A DNA stretch of 48,601 nt from BOG-1363 sp043775355 (GTDB lineage Bacteria; Planctomycetota; UBA11346): the NCBI GenBank assembly GCA_043775355.1, contig JAYVSL010000251.1, positions 1-48,601 on the forward strand, written 5' to 3'. The first letter of the stretch is position 1, and the number at the start of each line of letters is the position of its first letter. Made by a program: the position numbers and the translations under genes. Under the pieces are notes generated by a model. That model was not told where the DNA came from. It ran no database searches and saw only the letters and a program-made list of their open reading frames with translations. This document shows, in pieces, positions 1 to 9,225 of the stretch.

Positions 1-30
1 GATGCGTTGATAGAGTTCACGATCGTTCAT
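1..30 (-). CDS. 5' end of a gene cut by the window edge
   Basis: Read leftward, an ATG at 30 opens the peptide MNDRELYQRI and continues past base 1. An AGGATGAGG stretch ending a few bases upstream of the ATG is a convincing ribosome binding site. Only ten codons are visible, so no function can be assigned. The opening resembles the N-terminus of some ISL3-type transposases, but ten residues cannot establish that. The gene would be downstream of the giant secreted protein at 147-5963 on the same strand, separated by a hairpin. Confidence 0.45.
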   Translation of the reverse strand, partial: MNDRELYQRI

Positions 31-112
31 GGCCTCATCCTCTCAGCGAGAATCAGAAAAGGCACCTATTTGACCCACACGGAAGCCGGAAGCCCCAAAT
101 CTTTCACCGGTC

Positions 113-139
113 GATGAACGACCGGTGAAGGAGCGACGA
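113..139 (-). terminator. Perfect hairpin after the giant secreted-protein gene
   Basis: Arms of 11 bp (TTCACCGGTCG at 113-123 and its complement at 129-139) enclose a 5-base loop. It lies eight bases beyond the stop codon of the leftward gene ending at 147, which fits a transcription terminator. There is no long T-run after it, so it may instead act as an mRNA-stabilising hairpin. Confidence 0.5.
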
Positions 140-146
140 AGTTGAT

Positions 147-3100
147 TCAGCGACGTGAGCGTACGAACAGACCTTTCAGCGCGAGCAAGAGACTCAAAAT
201 TAGCACGCCGATGCCACCGCCGAGCCCACATTTCTTGTCTTTTTTATCATCGCCAGGTCCGGTAGATCCACCGCCACCAGCGGTGATCGTGACCGTTATG
301 GTGGCTACATTCGAATCGACCGTGCCGTCGTTTGCTTTGAAGGTGAACGTATCAGTACGGGCGGGTCCGTTGTTGGCGGTATACGTGTACGTTCCGTTGG
401 CGTTCACCGTCACCGTGCCACTGGTGGGGTTGGCGACTTTGCTAAACGTCAGCGGATTGCCGTCAACATCGGTGGCAACCAAAGTTCCGGTGATGGTGGC
501 ACCACCTCCGGCGATTGCGGTACCATTGCTTGCTACCGGTGCATCGTTCACTGCGGTAACGGTCAGGACGAAGGTATCGGAAGCGGTGCCGCCTTGTGGA
601 TCAGTAACCGTCAACGTGATGGTGCTGGTTCCGTTTTTGTTCGCCGCTGGGGTGATGGTCACGGTGCGATTCGCACCGCTGCCACCCACGACGATGCTGG
701 CATTTGGCACCAGCGTGGTGGTGTTGCTGCTGGTGGCGGTCAGCGTCAGGCCAGCGACGGGTGAATCGACATCACTCACCGTCACTGCGATGGCGCTGGT
801 GGCGGTGTCTTCGTTGGTGGTTTGATCGGTCACGTCGCTGATCGTTGGCGCCGCGTTGGCGACGGTCAGCGTGAAGGTCGTATTGGTGATACCACCGTCA
901 CCGTCATTCACCGTGAGCGTGATGGTCGAGGTCCCAACTTGTCCGGCCGCGGCTGTCACGGTCACCGTGCGCACAGCGCCAGTGCCCGCTACGATCACAT
1001 TGACCAGTGGCACCACGATGGTGTTGCTGCTTGCCACAGTGACGGTCAGCAAGCCGACCGGAGTTTGCGCATCGCCGACGGTAAAGTTCAGCGCCGCGGT
1101 GCTACCGCCCAGATTCACCGCTTGATTGGCGATCGCAGTGATGGTCGGCGGTGTATTCAACGCGCTGGTCGGCGGCACGAACAGCGTGAGGAACTGCCCA
1201 CCTTCATAGAGTTCAGCATCGGCGCTGAGTTTGTGGTTCTGGTCTGCGGTGAGGTACCAGCCGGTGCCGAGGATGGCCGATGCATCGATGATACCGGTGG
1301 ATTCTTCATCGGCGGTTTCGGTGCCGACCGTTGTGACACCACCGACCAAGTCACCAAAGAGTACCGGGTTGTGTTTGGCGATCATGGTCATTGAGCCGCT
1401 GGCGATGTTGTAGACCCAGATTTTACCATTGTGCGCGTTGTTGCCGAGATCTTCCTGCAGCAGGATGCGTCCCTGCATGTCGATGGTCATGTTGTCCATC
1501 ATCTGCTGTGCTTCGGTCCCATCGAGCATCATGGCGATGGAGCCACCATTTTCAGGATTGGCGATGTCGGTGAAGCGCAGGCGCCAGAGACGGCTGCGGC
1601 CGATTTGCGCACCGACGCCGTCTTTTACTTGGTCGTAAATGTCAGTGGTGACGAAGTAGTAATCGGTGGGATGCGCCGGATCCCAGGCGCCGTCTTCGAC
1701 GCGACTGAATTGAGTCACGCCTTTGGCAATCGCTTCGGCTTGAAGCCCGAGTCCGTTGTCAGTGAGCAGATTCGTCGTGGTGTACTGAGCCAAGGTGAAG
1801 GGCACGCCCACACCTTTAGCCGCACCCACGCCATAGGGCGCGGTGGTGACGAGATCCTCAGCCGTTTTTCCGGTAACTTTGATGCCGTAGAGCAGACCGT
1901 TGGTCAACCCTGCTTTGTCGATATCAAGGCCAGTGTTGGTTTTGGTGCCGATATAGACGTTCACTTCGCTGGGCGGATTGCCTCCCACACGACCTGAATC
2001 GTCATTGAGCATAACGATGGTTTTGTCTTGGACGACCGGATTGGCCAAAGCGTTTTCAAAGGACATGTGGCCGAACAGCGGCAAATCCCAGCTCTTTCCA
2101 GCATCCGGACCAGTAACCACGTGGGCTACAGCGCGACCGGAAGCGCCTGTGGTGGAGGAAAACTCTTCGCCATTCATAAAGATGCGGTTGGCTGTTCCTT
2201 TGCCGCTGGCCGTATTGTTGAACGCAGAGACGGCTGGTAGATCGGCGGAGCAAAATCGATTGAAGGCCACGGTGGCGGGAGCGTAGGCCGTTCCGTTCCA
2301 CAGATTCACCGACTGCATCAAGTCAGCGCCGCTGAGTACCTGCAACGTACTTTTGTTGATGATCCACTTCGACACGAAGGCACCAATAGCGCCATGGGCA
2401 CGGGCAACACCCAGGGTGCTACCGATTTCATGATTGGAAAGCATCGTAAAGGTACCGTCGCCATTGTCGAAAGCACCAAGTCCATCTGGAATCCCGACCA
2501 TGCGATAAGGCGTAAAACCATCGGGTTTGAGATTTACCGAATCACCAGCGGTAAGAATGGCCTGGGTCAGTACTCCAGATGTTGTCGGGAGTAAGTAAGG
2601 TTGATTAGAGACACCCACCATAGAGGCGGTGACGGTGGCGGTTGAGGTTGCCGTGGCGAGTTCAACAGTGTTGGTGGGAGTGCCAGGCAACGCAGTGGTG
2701 GCCTCGGTGACGGCGCCTTGCAGCTTGCTCGCATCTAGGCCGAGGGCATTGACCATGCTTACCGCAACTTGCGTGGTTTTTACCGCAGCACTTTGCGTGG
2801 TGCCGCGCGAAGCGGTGGGAATTCCGCCGGACAGAACCAGCGCGACACCAGTTTCTTCAGGAGTGAAGCCGCCGTGTTCGGCGCGCTTCGCTGACGATGC
2901 AATGATCACACCGGGTTGCAGTTTGACGATGATGTCGGGCGTCCGGTCATCAGTTGCTGGATCGCCGAAGCCCTGACTGGTCAGACCGTGAACGGTCGAG
3001 GTTTCGTAATCAATGGAAAGAATATGTTCCGGATGAGCGGTCTGCATTCCTTGCAGAATGGTCACTGCGGCGGTGGTCTGGGCTTGATTACCCAACCAGA

Positions 3101-5963
3101 TGAGCGCGACAGCGTCCTCAGTAATTTGTTTCACCCCACCGGTCACGGCATCAACTGGTCCAGCGGCTAGTGTTAGGTCGGATACGTTGCTGAAATAGTT
3201 GGTTGGGAGTACCGTTGCCGCGCCCAAACGCGGCGTATTGCCGTGTTTGGAGGTGACTACGACCAAAGTGTTATCGTAGAGACTGCGACCATCGACGTCC
3301 GTGGTGTTCTTGAGCGCGGTGACGATTTTACCGATGTTGGCGTCGGTGTGAGCAAAGGCCTCATGCAAATTAGCCGAGACTGTCAGTCCATCAGCCGAGA
3401 TGCCAGCACCACCAGCGACTGAGCTGTCGAATTTCTGCGCCGAATTGACGACAATAAAGTTCATCCCGAAGAGGGCCGGCACGGTGTTGCCAGCGACGGC
3501 AACACCCTTGGACGTTTTGCCTTGGATTTGGTTGAGTACGGCTTGCACGCGCAGATCATCTTCACCCAGACTTACGGCCTGACTCTTGGACGCTTTCTTC
3601 CCCGCAGGGTCGTCGGTGAGAGTAAAGAAACCATTAATGCGGTCAGCGGGAGCAACAGCGGTAGCCTTGGCTTCGCTTTCTGGGGCGAAGAAATCACTGA
3701 GGCCACTGCCCGAAGGTCCGTTGAGCACTTCGTAGGACGGGTGTTTGTCCGACCAAGCGGTGCGTAGACCGGCGTTTTTTGCCACTTCGAAGATAGTGTT
3801 CACGTTAAGGTACTGATGCGGATAAAAGAACGACAGAGTTGCGCTGGCGCCACTTCCGCTGAGTAGCAGGGGAAGCAAGGACGGATCAATGACGGTCGCA
3901 TCCCAACCGGCGCCAGTGGCCGGGACATTAGGCGTCAGACTGCCATTGAGATTCCAGACGGCGGTATGGAAAGTAACCGCTTCAGTCCATGGCGCACGGG
4001 CGCCAGGAGTCGTGCTCGGCACACCGCCGGGTGCGGTGGTTCCCGCCGGGTAAAGGGTTCGGCTATAGGATTCATCGAAATAAATGCCGGTGGTTTTCGG
4101 ACCAGCGCCCGTAACCAAGCCCATCAATCCAGGGAAGGAGTCCGTTGGGACGTTGCAGCTGGTATTTGGGTACGTGATACCAGCGGTTTTCAGCGCAAGA
4201 ATGTTTGGCAAATCGGCGGCCAGCAAGGGATCTGCAAGATCGACCTGACGGAAGCCGTCGATCGTCAACATTAACACATGCTTGAATGAGGTCGGGACTC
4301 CGGGTCCGCCTTTGGTCAGATCAATGGTCAGGATTTCATTGTAGTCGATCAGGCCCTGCGGCGTAAGCTTTTGTGCTGGCGTATTTGCCGCTGGGACAGC
4401 GTCGGTGACACCGAAATCGTCATCATTGGAGATGGCAATATTTGCAGCGACGGTGCCATAAACCGGATCAGTGGTCGTGCTGAGCACCGCCAAACCTTCA
4501 ACTTTATCGTGGTTGTAGGCATAGCCGTTGCCCAGGTTCAGCAAGTCGAGCACCAGTCGCTTGGCGACGGGCTGGACGCCATTCGCGATGAGTGCGCTCG
4601 CGGCCAACGTGGTGGTGGTATTATAGCTGATATCTTCCAGCGTCTTGGTACCGCCGACGTACATTTTTCCACTCAGTCCGTCGGTGACGTTGTTCGCACC
4701 GTCGCTGACATCGGTGGCAACCGTGCCGCCGGGTCCGCCGTCGAGATCAATCTCATAGATACGTTTGAAGGTCGACGCACCAGCCGGATCATTGGGAAAC
4801 TTACTATCGCGTTCATCGATCAAGAACTTGCGGTTGGTGATGGCAGCGATCTCACTCACCGTGGTGTTTGGTGCGCCAGAAGCCGTGCGTTCCAGCATGT
4901 AAACATATTGCTGGGTGACGCCGGTAGCGAGGTCATAAACCACAATGCGATTGGCGACGCCTTTTTTCACATCGGCAACGCCGGTGGTCAAATTGTCGAG
5001 TGGCGACTGCATGATGCCGACCAATTTGGTGCCATCAGGAGTGATGGTTAGCCCTTCCATGCCCTTGTTCTCGAAACGCTTTTTCAGTACGGCAGGCAAG
5101 GTGTGGGTGCTGTGGTCGATCAGGCTGCTGATGTTGAGACTGGAAGGCGCGACCCGTTCCAATTCAACGCCGGTGGCTGAAAAATGCGCGAGGTAAGGAC
5201 CATATTCATCCGAGACCCAAAACGATCCGTCCGCCAACGCAACTAAGCCTTCGCTATCAAGGCCAAAGTCATCGTTTGCTGGAGCGATGGCCGTGCCGCC
5301 AACCGTTACCGCAATGCCAGCGGTGGGGTTGAACGTGTTCGGCAGACCAGTGAGCGTACTGACCGTGGTTCCATTGACGTTCAGAGCGGGCGCACCAGTG
5401 GGCCGTTTAAACGTGATGATGCTTACCACGCGGTAGCCGCCAGCGCCGTTGGGCGTTACACGGGCGATCTGCGGCGCGAAGGTCGGAAGCGGGAAAACTT
5501 TATTGGTTCCGGTCCCACCCGAATTTGGTCCGCGGTCAGTCATGATGTAGAAATCGGTGGTCGAGCCTGGAACCCGCGCCATGGCCGAGCCGAAGCCGCT
5601 GGCAAAGACCGTCGCCGCGCTTGCGCCCGAGCCAAAGCTGGCGAGCGCTGTACGATCAACGGCGCCGATGCTCAGGCCATCACGAATGGTATAGGTAAAA
5701 GAATCAGTCCCCAAGTAGCCAGCCGTTGGAATGTAACGCACACGCCCGTTCTGTAGCACCACCTTGCCGTGAGCGGGTGTGCTGGCGGCAATCACCGCCA
5801 ACGGTCCTGTTCCTGCCACATCGTTAGCCAAGACATTCAGCGTTGGTTCAGTCCCGCTCCGTACGGTCACACTGTCATTCACCGCCAACGGAACGGTCGC
5901 CGCATTCGCTGCAAGAGCGGTGCTGATGAGAAGAAGCGTTGGGGAGAGCAGTCTGGGTCTCAT
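147..5963 (-). CDS. Giant secreted protein with phytase-like, phosphodiesterase-like and PhoX-like domains and Ig-like repeats
   Basis: Exported protein of about 1,938 residues. I chose the ATG at 5963 (an upstream in-frame start exists at 6020) because it opens directly on a signal peptide, MRPRLLSPTLLLISTALAANA, with AAGG upstream. Order of parts: a short Ig/cadherin-like module; a segment like the esterase-like activity of phytase family (TDRGPNS, SDEYGP) over roughly residues 90-540; a type I phosphodiesterase/nucleotide pyrophosphatase-like domain (LMLTIDGFR, then NVPTDSFPG as the likely nucleophile region) to about 1,090; a DUF839/PhoX-like region (MVGIPDGLGAF, LSNHEIG) to about 1,620; three Ig-like repeats; and a C-terminal KKCGLGGG motif, hydrophobic segment and basic end like a surface-sorting tail. 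It probably hydrolyses phosphoesters outside the cell. Domain names come from motif recognition; catalytic activity is not shown. Confidence 0.85.
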   Translation of the reverse strand: MRPRLLSPTLLLISTALAANAATVPLAVNDSVTVRSGTEPTLNVLANDVAGTGPLAVIAASTPAHGKVVLQNGRVRYIPTAGYLGTDSFTYTIRDGLSIGAVDRTALASFGSGASAATVFASGFGSAMARVPGSTTDFYIMTDRGPNSGGTGTNKVFPLPTFAPQIARVTPNGAGGYRVVSIITFKRPTGAPALNVNGTTVSTLTGLPNTFNPTAGIAVTVGGTAIAPANDDFGLDSEGLVALADGSFWVSDEYGPYLAHFSATGVELERVAPSSLNISSLIDHSTHTLPAVLKKRFENKGMEGLTITPDGTKLVGIMQSPLDNLTTGVADVKKGVANRIVVYDLATGVTQQYVYMLERTASGAPNTTVSEIAAITNRKFLIDERDSKFPNDPAGASTFKRIYEIDLDGGPGGTVATDVSDGANNVTDGLSGKMYVGGTKTLEDISYNTTTTLAASALIANGVQPVAKRLVLDLLNLGNGYAYNHDKVEGLAVLSTTTDPVYGTVAANIAISNDDDFGVTDAVPAANTPAQKLTPQGLIDYNEILTIDLTKGGPGVPTSFKHVLMLTIDGFRQVDLADPLLAADLPNILALKTAGITYPNTSCNVPTDSFPGLMGLVTGAGPKTTGIYFDESYSRTLYPAGTTAPGGVPSTTPGARAPWTEAVTFHTAVWNLNGSLTPNVPATGAGWDATVIDPSLLPLLLSGSGASATLSFFYPHQYLNVNTIFEVAKNAGLRTAWSDKHPSYEVLNGPSGSGLSDFFAPESEAKATAVAPADRINGFFTLTDDPAGKKASKSQAVSLGEDDLRVQAVLNQIQGKTSKGVAVAGNTVPALFGMNFIVVNSAQKFDSSVAGGAGISADGLTVSANLHEAFAHTDANIGKIVTALKNTTDVDGRSLYDNTLVVVTSKHGNTPRLGAATVLPTNYFSNVSDLTLAAGPVDAVTGGVKQITEDAVALIWLGNQAQTTAAVTILQGMQTAHPEHILSIDYETSTVHGLTSQGFGDPATDDRTPDIIVKLQPGVIIASSAKRAEHGGFTPEETGVALVLSGGIPTASRGTTQSAAVKTTQVAVSMVNALGLDASKLQGAVTEATTALPGTPTNTVELATATSTATVTASMVGVSNQPYLLPTTSGVLTQAILTAGDSVNLKPDGFTPYRMVGIPDGLGAFDNGDGTFTMLSNHEIGSTLGVARAHGAIGAFVSKWIINKSTLQVLSGADLMQSVNLWNGTAYAPATVAFNRFCSADLPAVSAFNNTASGKGTANRIFMNGEEFSSTTGASGRAVAHVVTGPDAGKSWDLPLFGHMSFENALANPVVQDKTIVMLNDDSGRVGGNPPSEVNVYIGTKTNTGLDIDKAGLTNGLLYGIKVTGKTAEDLVTTAPYGVGAAKGVGVPFTLAQYTTTNLLTDNGLGLQAEAIAKGVTQFSRVEDGAWDPAHPTDYYFVTTDIYDQVKDGVGAQIGRSRLWRLRFTDIANPENGGSIAMMLDGTEAQQMMDNMTIDMQGRILLQEDLGNNAHNGKIWVYNIASGSMTMIAKHNPVLFGDLVGGVTTVGTETADEESTGIIDASAILGTGWYLTADQNHKLSADAELYEGGQFLTLFVPPTSALNTPPTITAIANQAVNLGGSTAALNFTVGDAQTPVGLLTVTVASSNTIVVPLVNVIVAGTGAVRTVTVTAAAGQVGTSTITLTVNDGDGGITNTTFTLTVANAAPTISDVTDQTTNEDTATSAIAVTVSDVDSPVAGLTLTATSSNTTTLVPNASIVVGGSGANRTVTITPAANKNGTSTITLTVTDPQGGTASDTFVLTVTAVNDAPVASNGTAIAGGGATITGTLVATDVDGNPLTFSKVANPTSGTVTVNANGTYTYTANNGPARTDTFTFKANDGTVDSNVATITVTITAGGGGSTGPGDDKKDKKCGLGGGIGVLILSLLLALKGLFVRSRR

Positions 5964-6053
5964 GGGATCGCCTTGGGCAGGGGGGTGGAGAACCTGCATG
6001 CGTGGCGTTGTGCTGCTCATTTATAATGTAGGATGAAGACTGCGGATGTTTTT

Positions 6054-6135
6054 CATCAACGCTTTTTCGTCAGCGCTTTTTCGTCAACGCTTGTCGTCAA
6101 CGCTTTTCGTCAACGCTTTTCGTCAACGCTTGTCA
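6054..6135. repeat. Short tandem repeat, about six copies of a 13-14 base unit
   Basis: The unit GTCAACGCTTTTC recurs with small changes (GTCAGCGCTTTTTC, GTCAACGCTTGTC) across 6054-6135. It sits about 90-170 bases upstream of the chosen start of the giant secreted-protein gene, in the likely promoter region. It could be a multi-site regulator binding region or a slippage-prone tract; the sequence alone does not decide. Confidence 0.75.
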
Positions 6136-6187
6136 ATTTCATATTTATCGCGTTGAGCGAATGATGAATAAGTCAGAGTTAACGTAT

Positions 6188-6224
6188 CGTGCACCAAACG
6201 CGTGATTTTAGCGGTTGGTGTACG
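6188..6224 (-). terminator. Inverted repeat downstream of btaB
   Basis: CGTGCACCAA at 6188-6197 pairs with TTGGTGTACG at 6215-6224 with one mismatch. It lies 25 bases past the btaB stop codon and may end the GH3-hydrolase-btaA-btaB transcript. No T-run follows on the leftward strand, so confidence is modest. Confidence 0.35.
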
Positions 6225-6248
6225 AAAGACTTTCTTATCGACGCTCAG

Positions 6249-6964
<716 letters not shown>

Positions 6965-6965
<1 letters not shown>

Positions 6966-8193
6966 TAGCGCACCAAATCAGCAATGTGAAAACTGGCGTA
7001 GGTATGAACGCGATCGCGTTGATGGAGCGCTTCCGCCAGCGGGCGATCAAAGCGCAGATGATCAGTGAGTTTGATATTGGGAGCACCGATGGAATCTTTC
7101 AATCGCACGGCATCCAAGAAGGTGGGCTCGACACTAGCGCTGCGAAACAATATCCGAGAATTTGGCGCTGCGCGAGCAACTAAGGCTTGCCACTCTTCGT
7201 CAAGTGCCGCTGGGAAATAGTGCGCCATCCAGTCCATGTGATCGAGCAAGATGAAACGCGAAATCGGCTCGTTGCCGCTGGTCAAAAATTTAGTTACCGT
7301 CGTGGTATGGGGAACGATGCGATCAACTAAACCACCTTTGAGTGCCAGGAAATTATTTTCTTTGAGGTATTCAGGGCAGCAGTCGCGGGTGTAGTGGCCG
7401 CGCAGGTACACCGTCCAAAAATAATTATTCCATAGCGGAAGGTCACGGAAAACCGTGCGGATACACGAGCGAATGAATCCGGCAATGCCGCCTTCATGAC
7501 TATCTTCAACGGCGCGGGCTTGTGGATAAGGAACCCCGAGCAAGCTCATCGTCGAACGGCGCGAGACCGCCCAGCGCATCGCTTTGTTCCACAGCCGTGG
7601 CTCAACTTCGGTATCGTAGATGTGTTGTTGGGACGTGAGATCTTTCGTTGAGAGCAAGTCATGGAATGCTTTTTTAAGCGCACGGCTCATCGATATCAAT
7701 TGGCGCACCACTCGTGCGACTAAGCCAGAAAGACCGTGGAAATAAAAACTGTTCCGCCAGCCTCGGCCTGAGAACCAGTGCAGGCGCTTATCCCAATAAA
7801 GTTGTGAATAAGGTGAAAGATCGCCGCGTAGCATCGTGCGATAGAGATCACGAATGCCCGGATGATTACCGTCGCCGAATAGGCGGAAATAGTCGTCGAA
7901 ATCTAAGTGGCGAATGCCCGCTTGTTTAATTTCCAGTAAAGCGGTTTGTCGCGGATTGGCATCAACTGCGTGAATTTTTTTGGTGCCAACAGCGCATAGT
8001 CGAGAGTATTACAGCCAGCGCTGGTGATCAGCATCAAGGTGTCTTGATGACCAAGACGCAAGGCTAAGCGATCAATCGCTGGGTCTTCCCAGCAGGTATT
8101 ATAAAGCAGAGACCGGGAATAGACCGCGTCGAAAAATCGTTGATGGAAGCGGTCGGTGGAAGACGGGACAGGGATGGTAACGGGTGCGTTCAT
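6965..8193 (-). pseudogene. btaA: BtaA-like 3-amino-3-carboxypropyl transferase (DUF3419), split by a one-base frameshift
   Basis: BtaA moves the 3-amino-3-carboxypropyl group of SAM onto diacylglycerol, the first step of betaine lipid synthesis. The first frame (8193 to a stop at 7903) begins with the family hallmark SLLYNTCWEDPAIDR and the SAM-site region ITSAGCNTLDYAL, then loses homology after PKK at residues 72-73. Shifting by -1 at the A7 run (7975-7981) restores the expected HAVDANPRQTALLEIK and DFDDYF, and stays open to 6965, ending with the 289-residue C-terminal part. Repaired, the protein is 409 residues, normal for the family. The break is either a one-base deletion (mutation or sequencing error) or a functional -1 slip, since A AAA AAA is a slippery heptamer in the zero frame. 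Intact flanking genes and coupling to btaB argue against old decay. Confidence 0.85.
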
Positions 8194-8217
8194 CGGGTTC
8201 CGTTGGTTCGGGTGAAT

Positions 8218-9225
8218 TCAGCCACCGCCACGGGCGGCCAAAATAAGGATTGAGATCGGAGTTGCTGCCCGCGCCAACAGCGTCATGCGCGGAAACCAGC
8301 CGAGGGTTTTGGATTGTCGCCGTAAAAAATGCCGCATGTGACGGTTGAAGGGGCCAGCATGTTTGAGTAACGAGGCATGCGGAACTTCTTCGCCATCGTT
8401 GGCGTAGACCCATTGCACTTCGACGTCAGGGAAATGACGAGAAGCTAAATCAGGGCGACACAGGATCCGAGTTCCAGGGCCATCCATGTTCAGCGTGTGG
8501 CGTTCTTTGGAGCCCCAGAGAATGAGCGTTGGCGCCAACGTCAGTGGTTTCGTCGCGCGTGTATCGGTATCTAAGCCGATCATCTGACGTAATGCCAACA
8601 CCCGGTCGATACCGCCTTGGGGTGAGATGTTTGCTAGGGTGTGTTCGATACGAGCGCGTAGGCGTGCTTCACTTTTATCGGCAATTCCCTGCGGCGTCAT
8701 CATCGCCAGGAGTGAGCGCCAGCCGGCCGTTGGCGGCTTTTTGACGATCGATTTGCTGGCCAGTGAACGGAAGAAAGCGCGACCACGTTCGAGCGCCTGC
8801 GTCGGTTGCCCGTCCGCTCCGCGATCCGATTCGTTTTCAATGCCGCCGACAATTCGCGACAGCAACGGCGCCAGGTCCGCAGTGCAACTGAATGGACTGA
8901 CCATGATAAACGCGGCGAGATCGAGGACGTGGTTGTCTGCGCGGACGCGGCGCAAAAGCTCCATACAAATTCCCGCCCCGACACTGACGCCAATCAACAC
9001 CACCAAGCGCCCCTGTGCGCGAGCATTGAGGACAGCGGTGTGGATCGAGTCGATGACACTGTCGAGAACGAAATGCGCGTGCGGATAGGTGATCACCGAT
9101 GCGCGGCCAAAGCGGCGCAAAACGGGAAGTTGACGCAGGAATGTTTCTGGGCCGTCAGGGACTAAACCCGGCACACAGATAAAATGAAATGGACCACCGC
9201 CGTTATAGGTATGAATCTTACACAT
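8218..9225 (-). CDS. Alpha/beta hydrolase-fold protein in the betaine lipid operon
   Basis: A protein of 335 residues. The nucleophile elbow GVSVGAG places the serine at about residue 81. An early VPGLVPDG stretch fits an oxyanion-hole loop. The C-terminus is hydrophobic and Gly/Ala-rich (LLARAATPISILILAARGGG), suggesting membrane contact. I chose the ATG at 9225 over one at 9267 because AAGGAG lies six bases upstream; it overlaps the GH3 gene by eight bases (ATGTGTAA), and btaA starts 24 bases after its stop. It probably acts on an acyl ester, thioester or lipid made by the operon. The exact substrate is unknown, and it could be an acyltransferase rather than a hydrolase. Confidence 0.8.
   Translation of the reverse strand: MCKIHTYNGGGPFHFICVPGLVPDGPETFLRQLPVLRRFGRASVITYPHAHFVLDSVIDSIHTAVLNARAQGRLVVLIGVSVGAGICMELLRRVRADNHVLDLAAFIMVSPFSCTADLAPLLSRIVGGIENESDRGADGQPTQALERGRAFFRSLASKSIVKKPPTAGWRSLLAMMTPQGIADKSEARLRARIEHTLANISPQGGIDRVLALRQMIGLDTDTRATKPLTLAPTLILWGSKERHTLNMDGPGTRILCRPDLASRHFPDVEVQWVYANDGEEVPHASLLKHAGPFNRHMRHFLRRQSKTLGWFPRMTLLARAATPISILILAARGGG

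Noticed and set aside
142..825. 227-residue forward frame rich in Val/Pro
   Set aside because: It is antisense to the Ig-like repeats of the giant secreted protein, whose repeated Thr/Val codons leave the opposite strand open.
4371..5051. 226-residue forward frame
   Set aside because: It is antisense to the phytase-like region of the giant protein, with no recognisable domain or start site.
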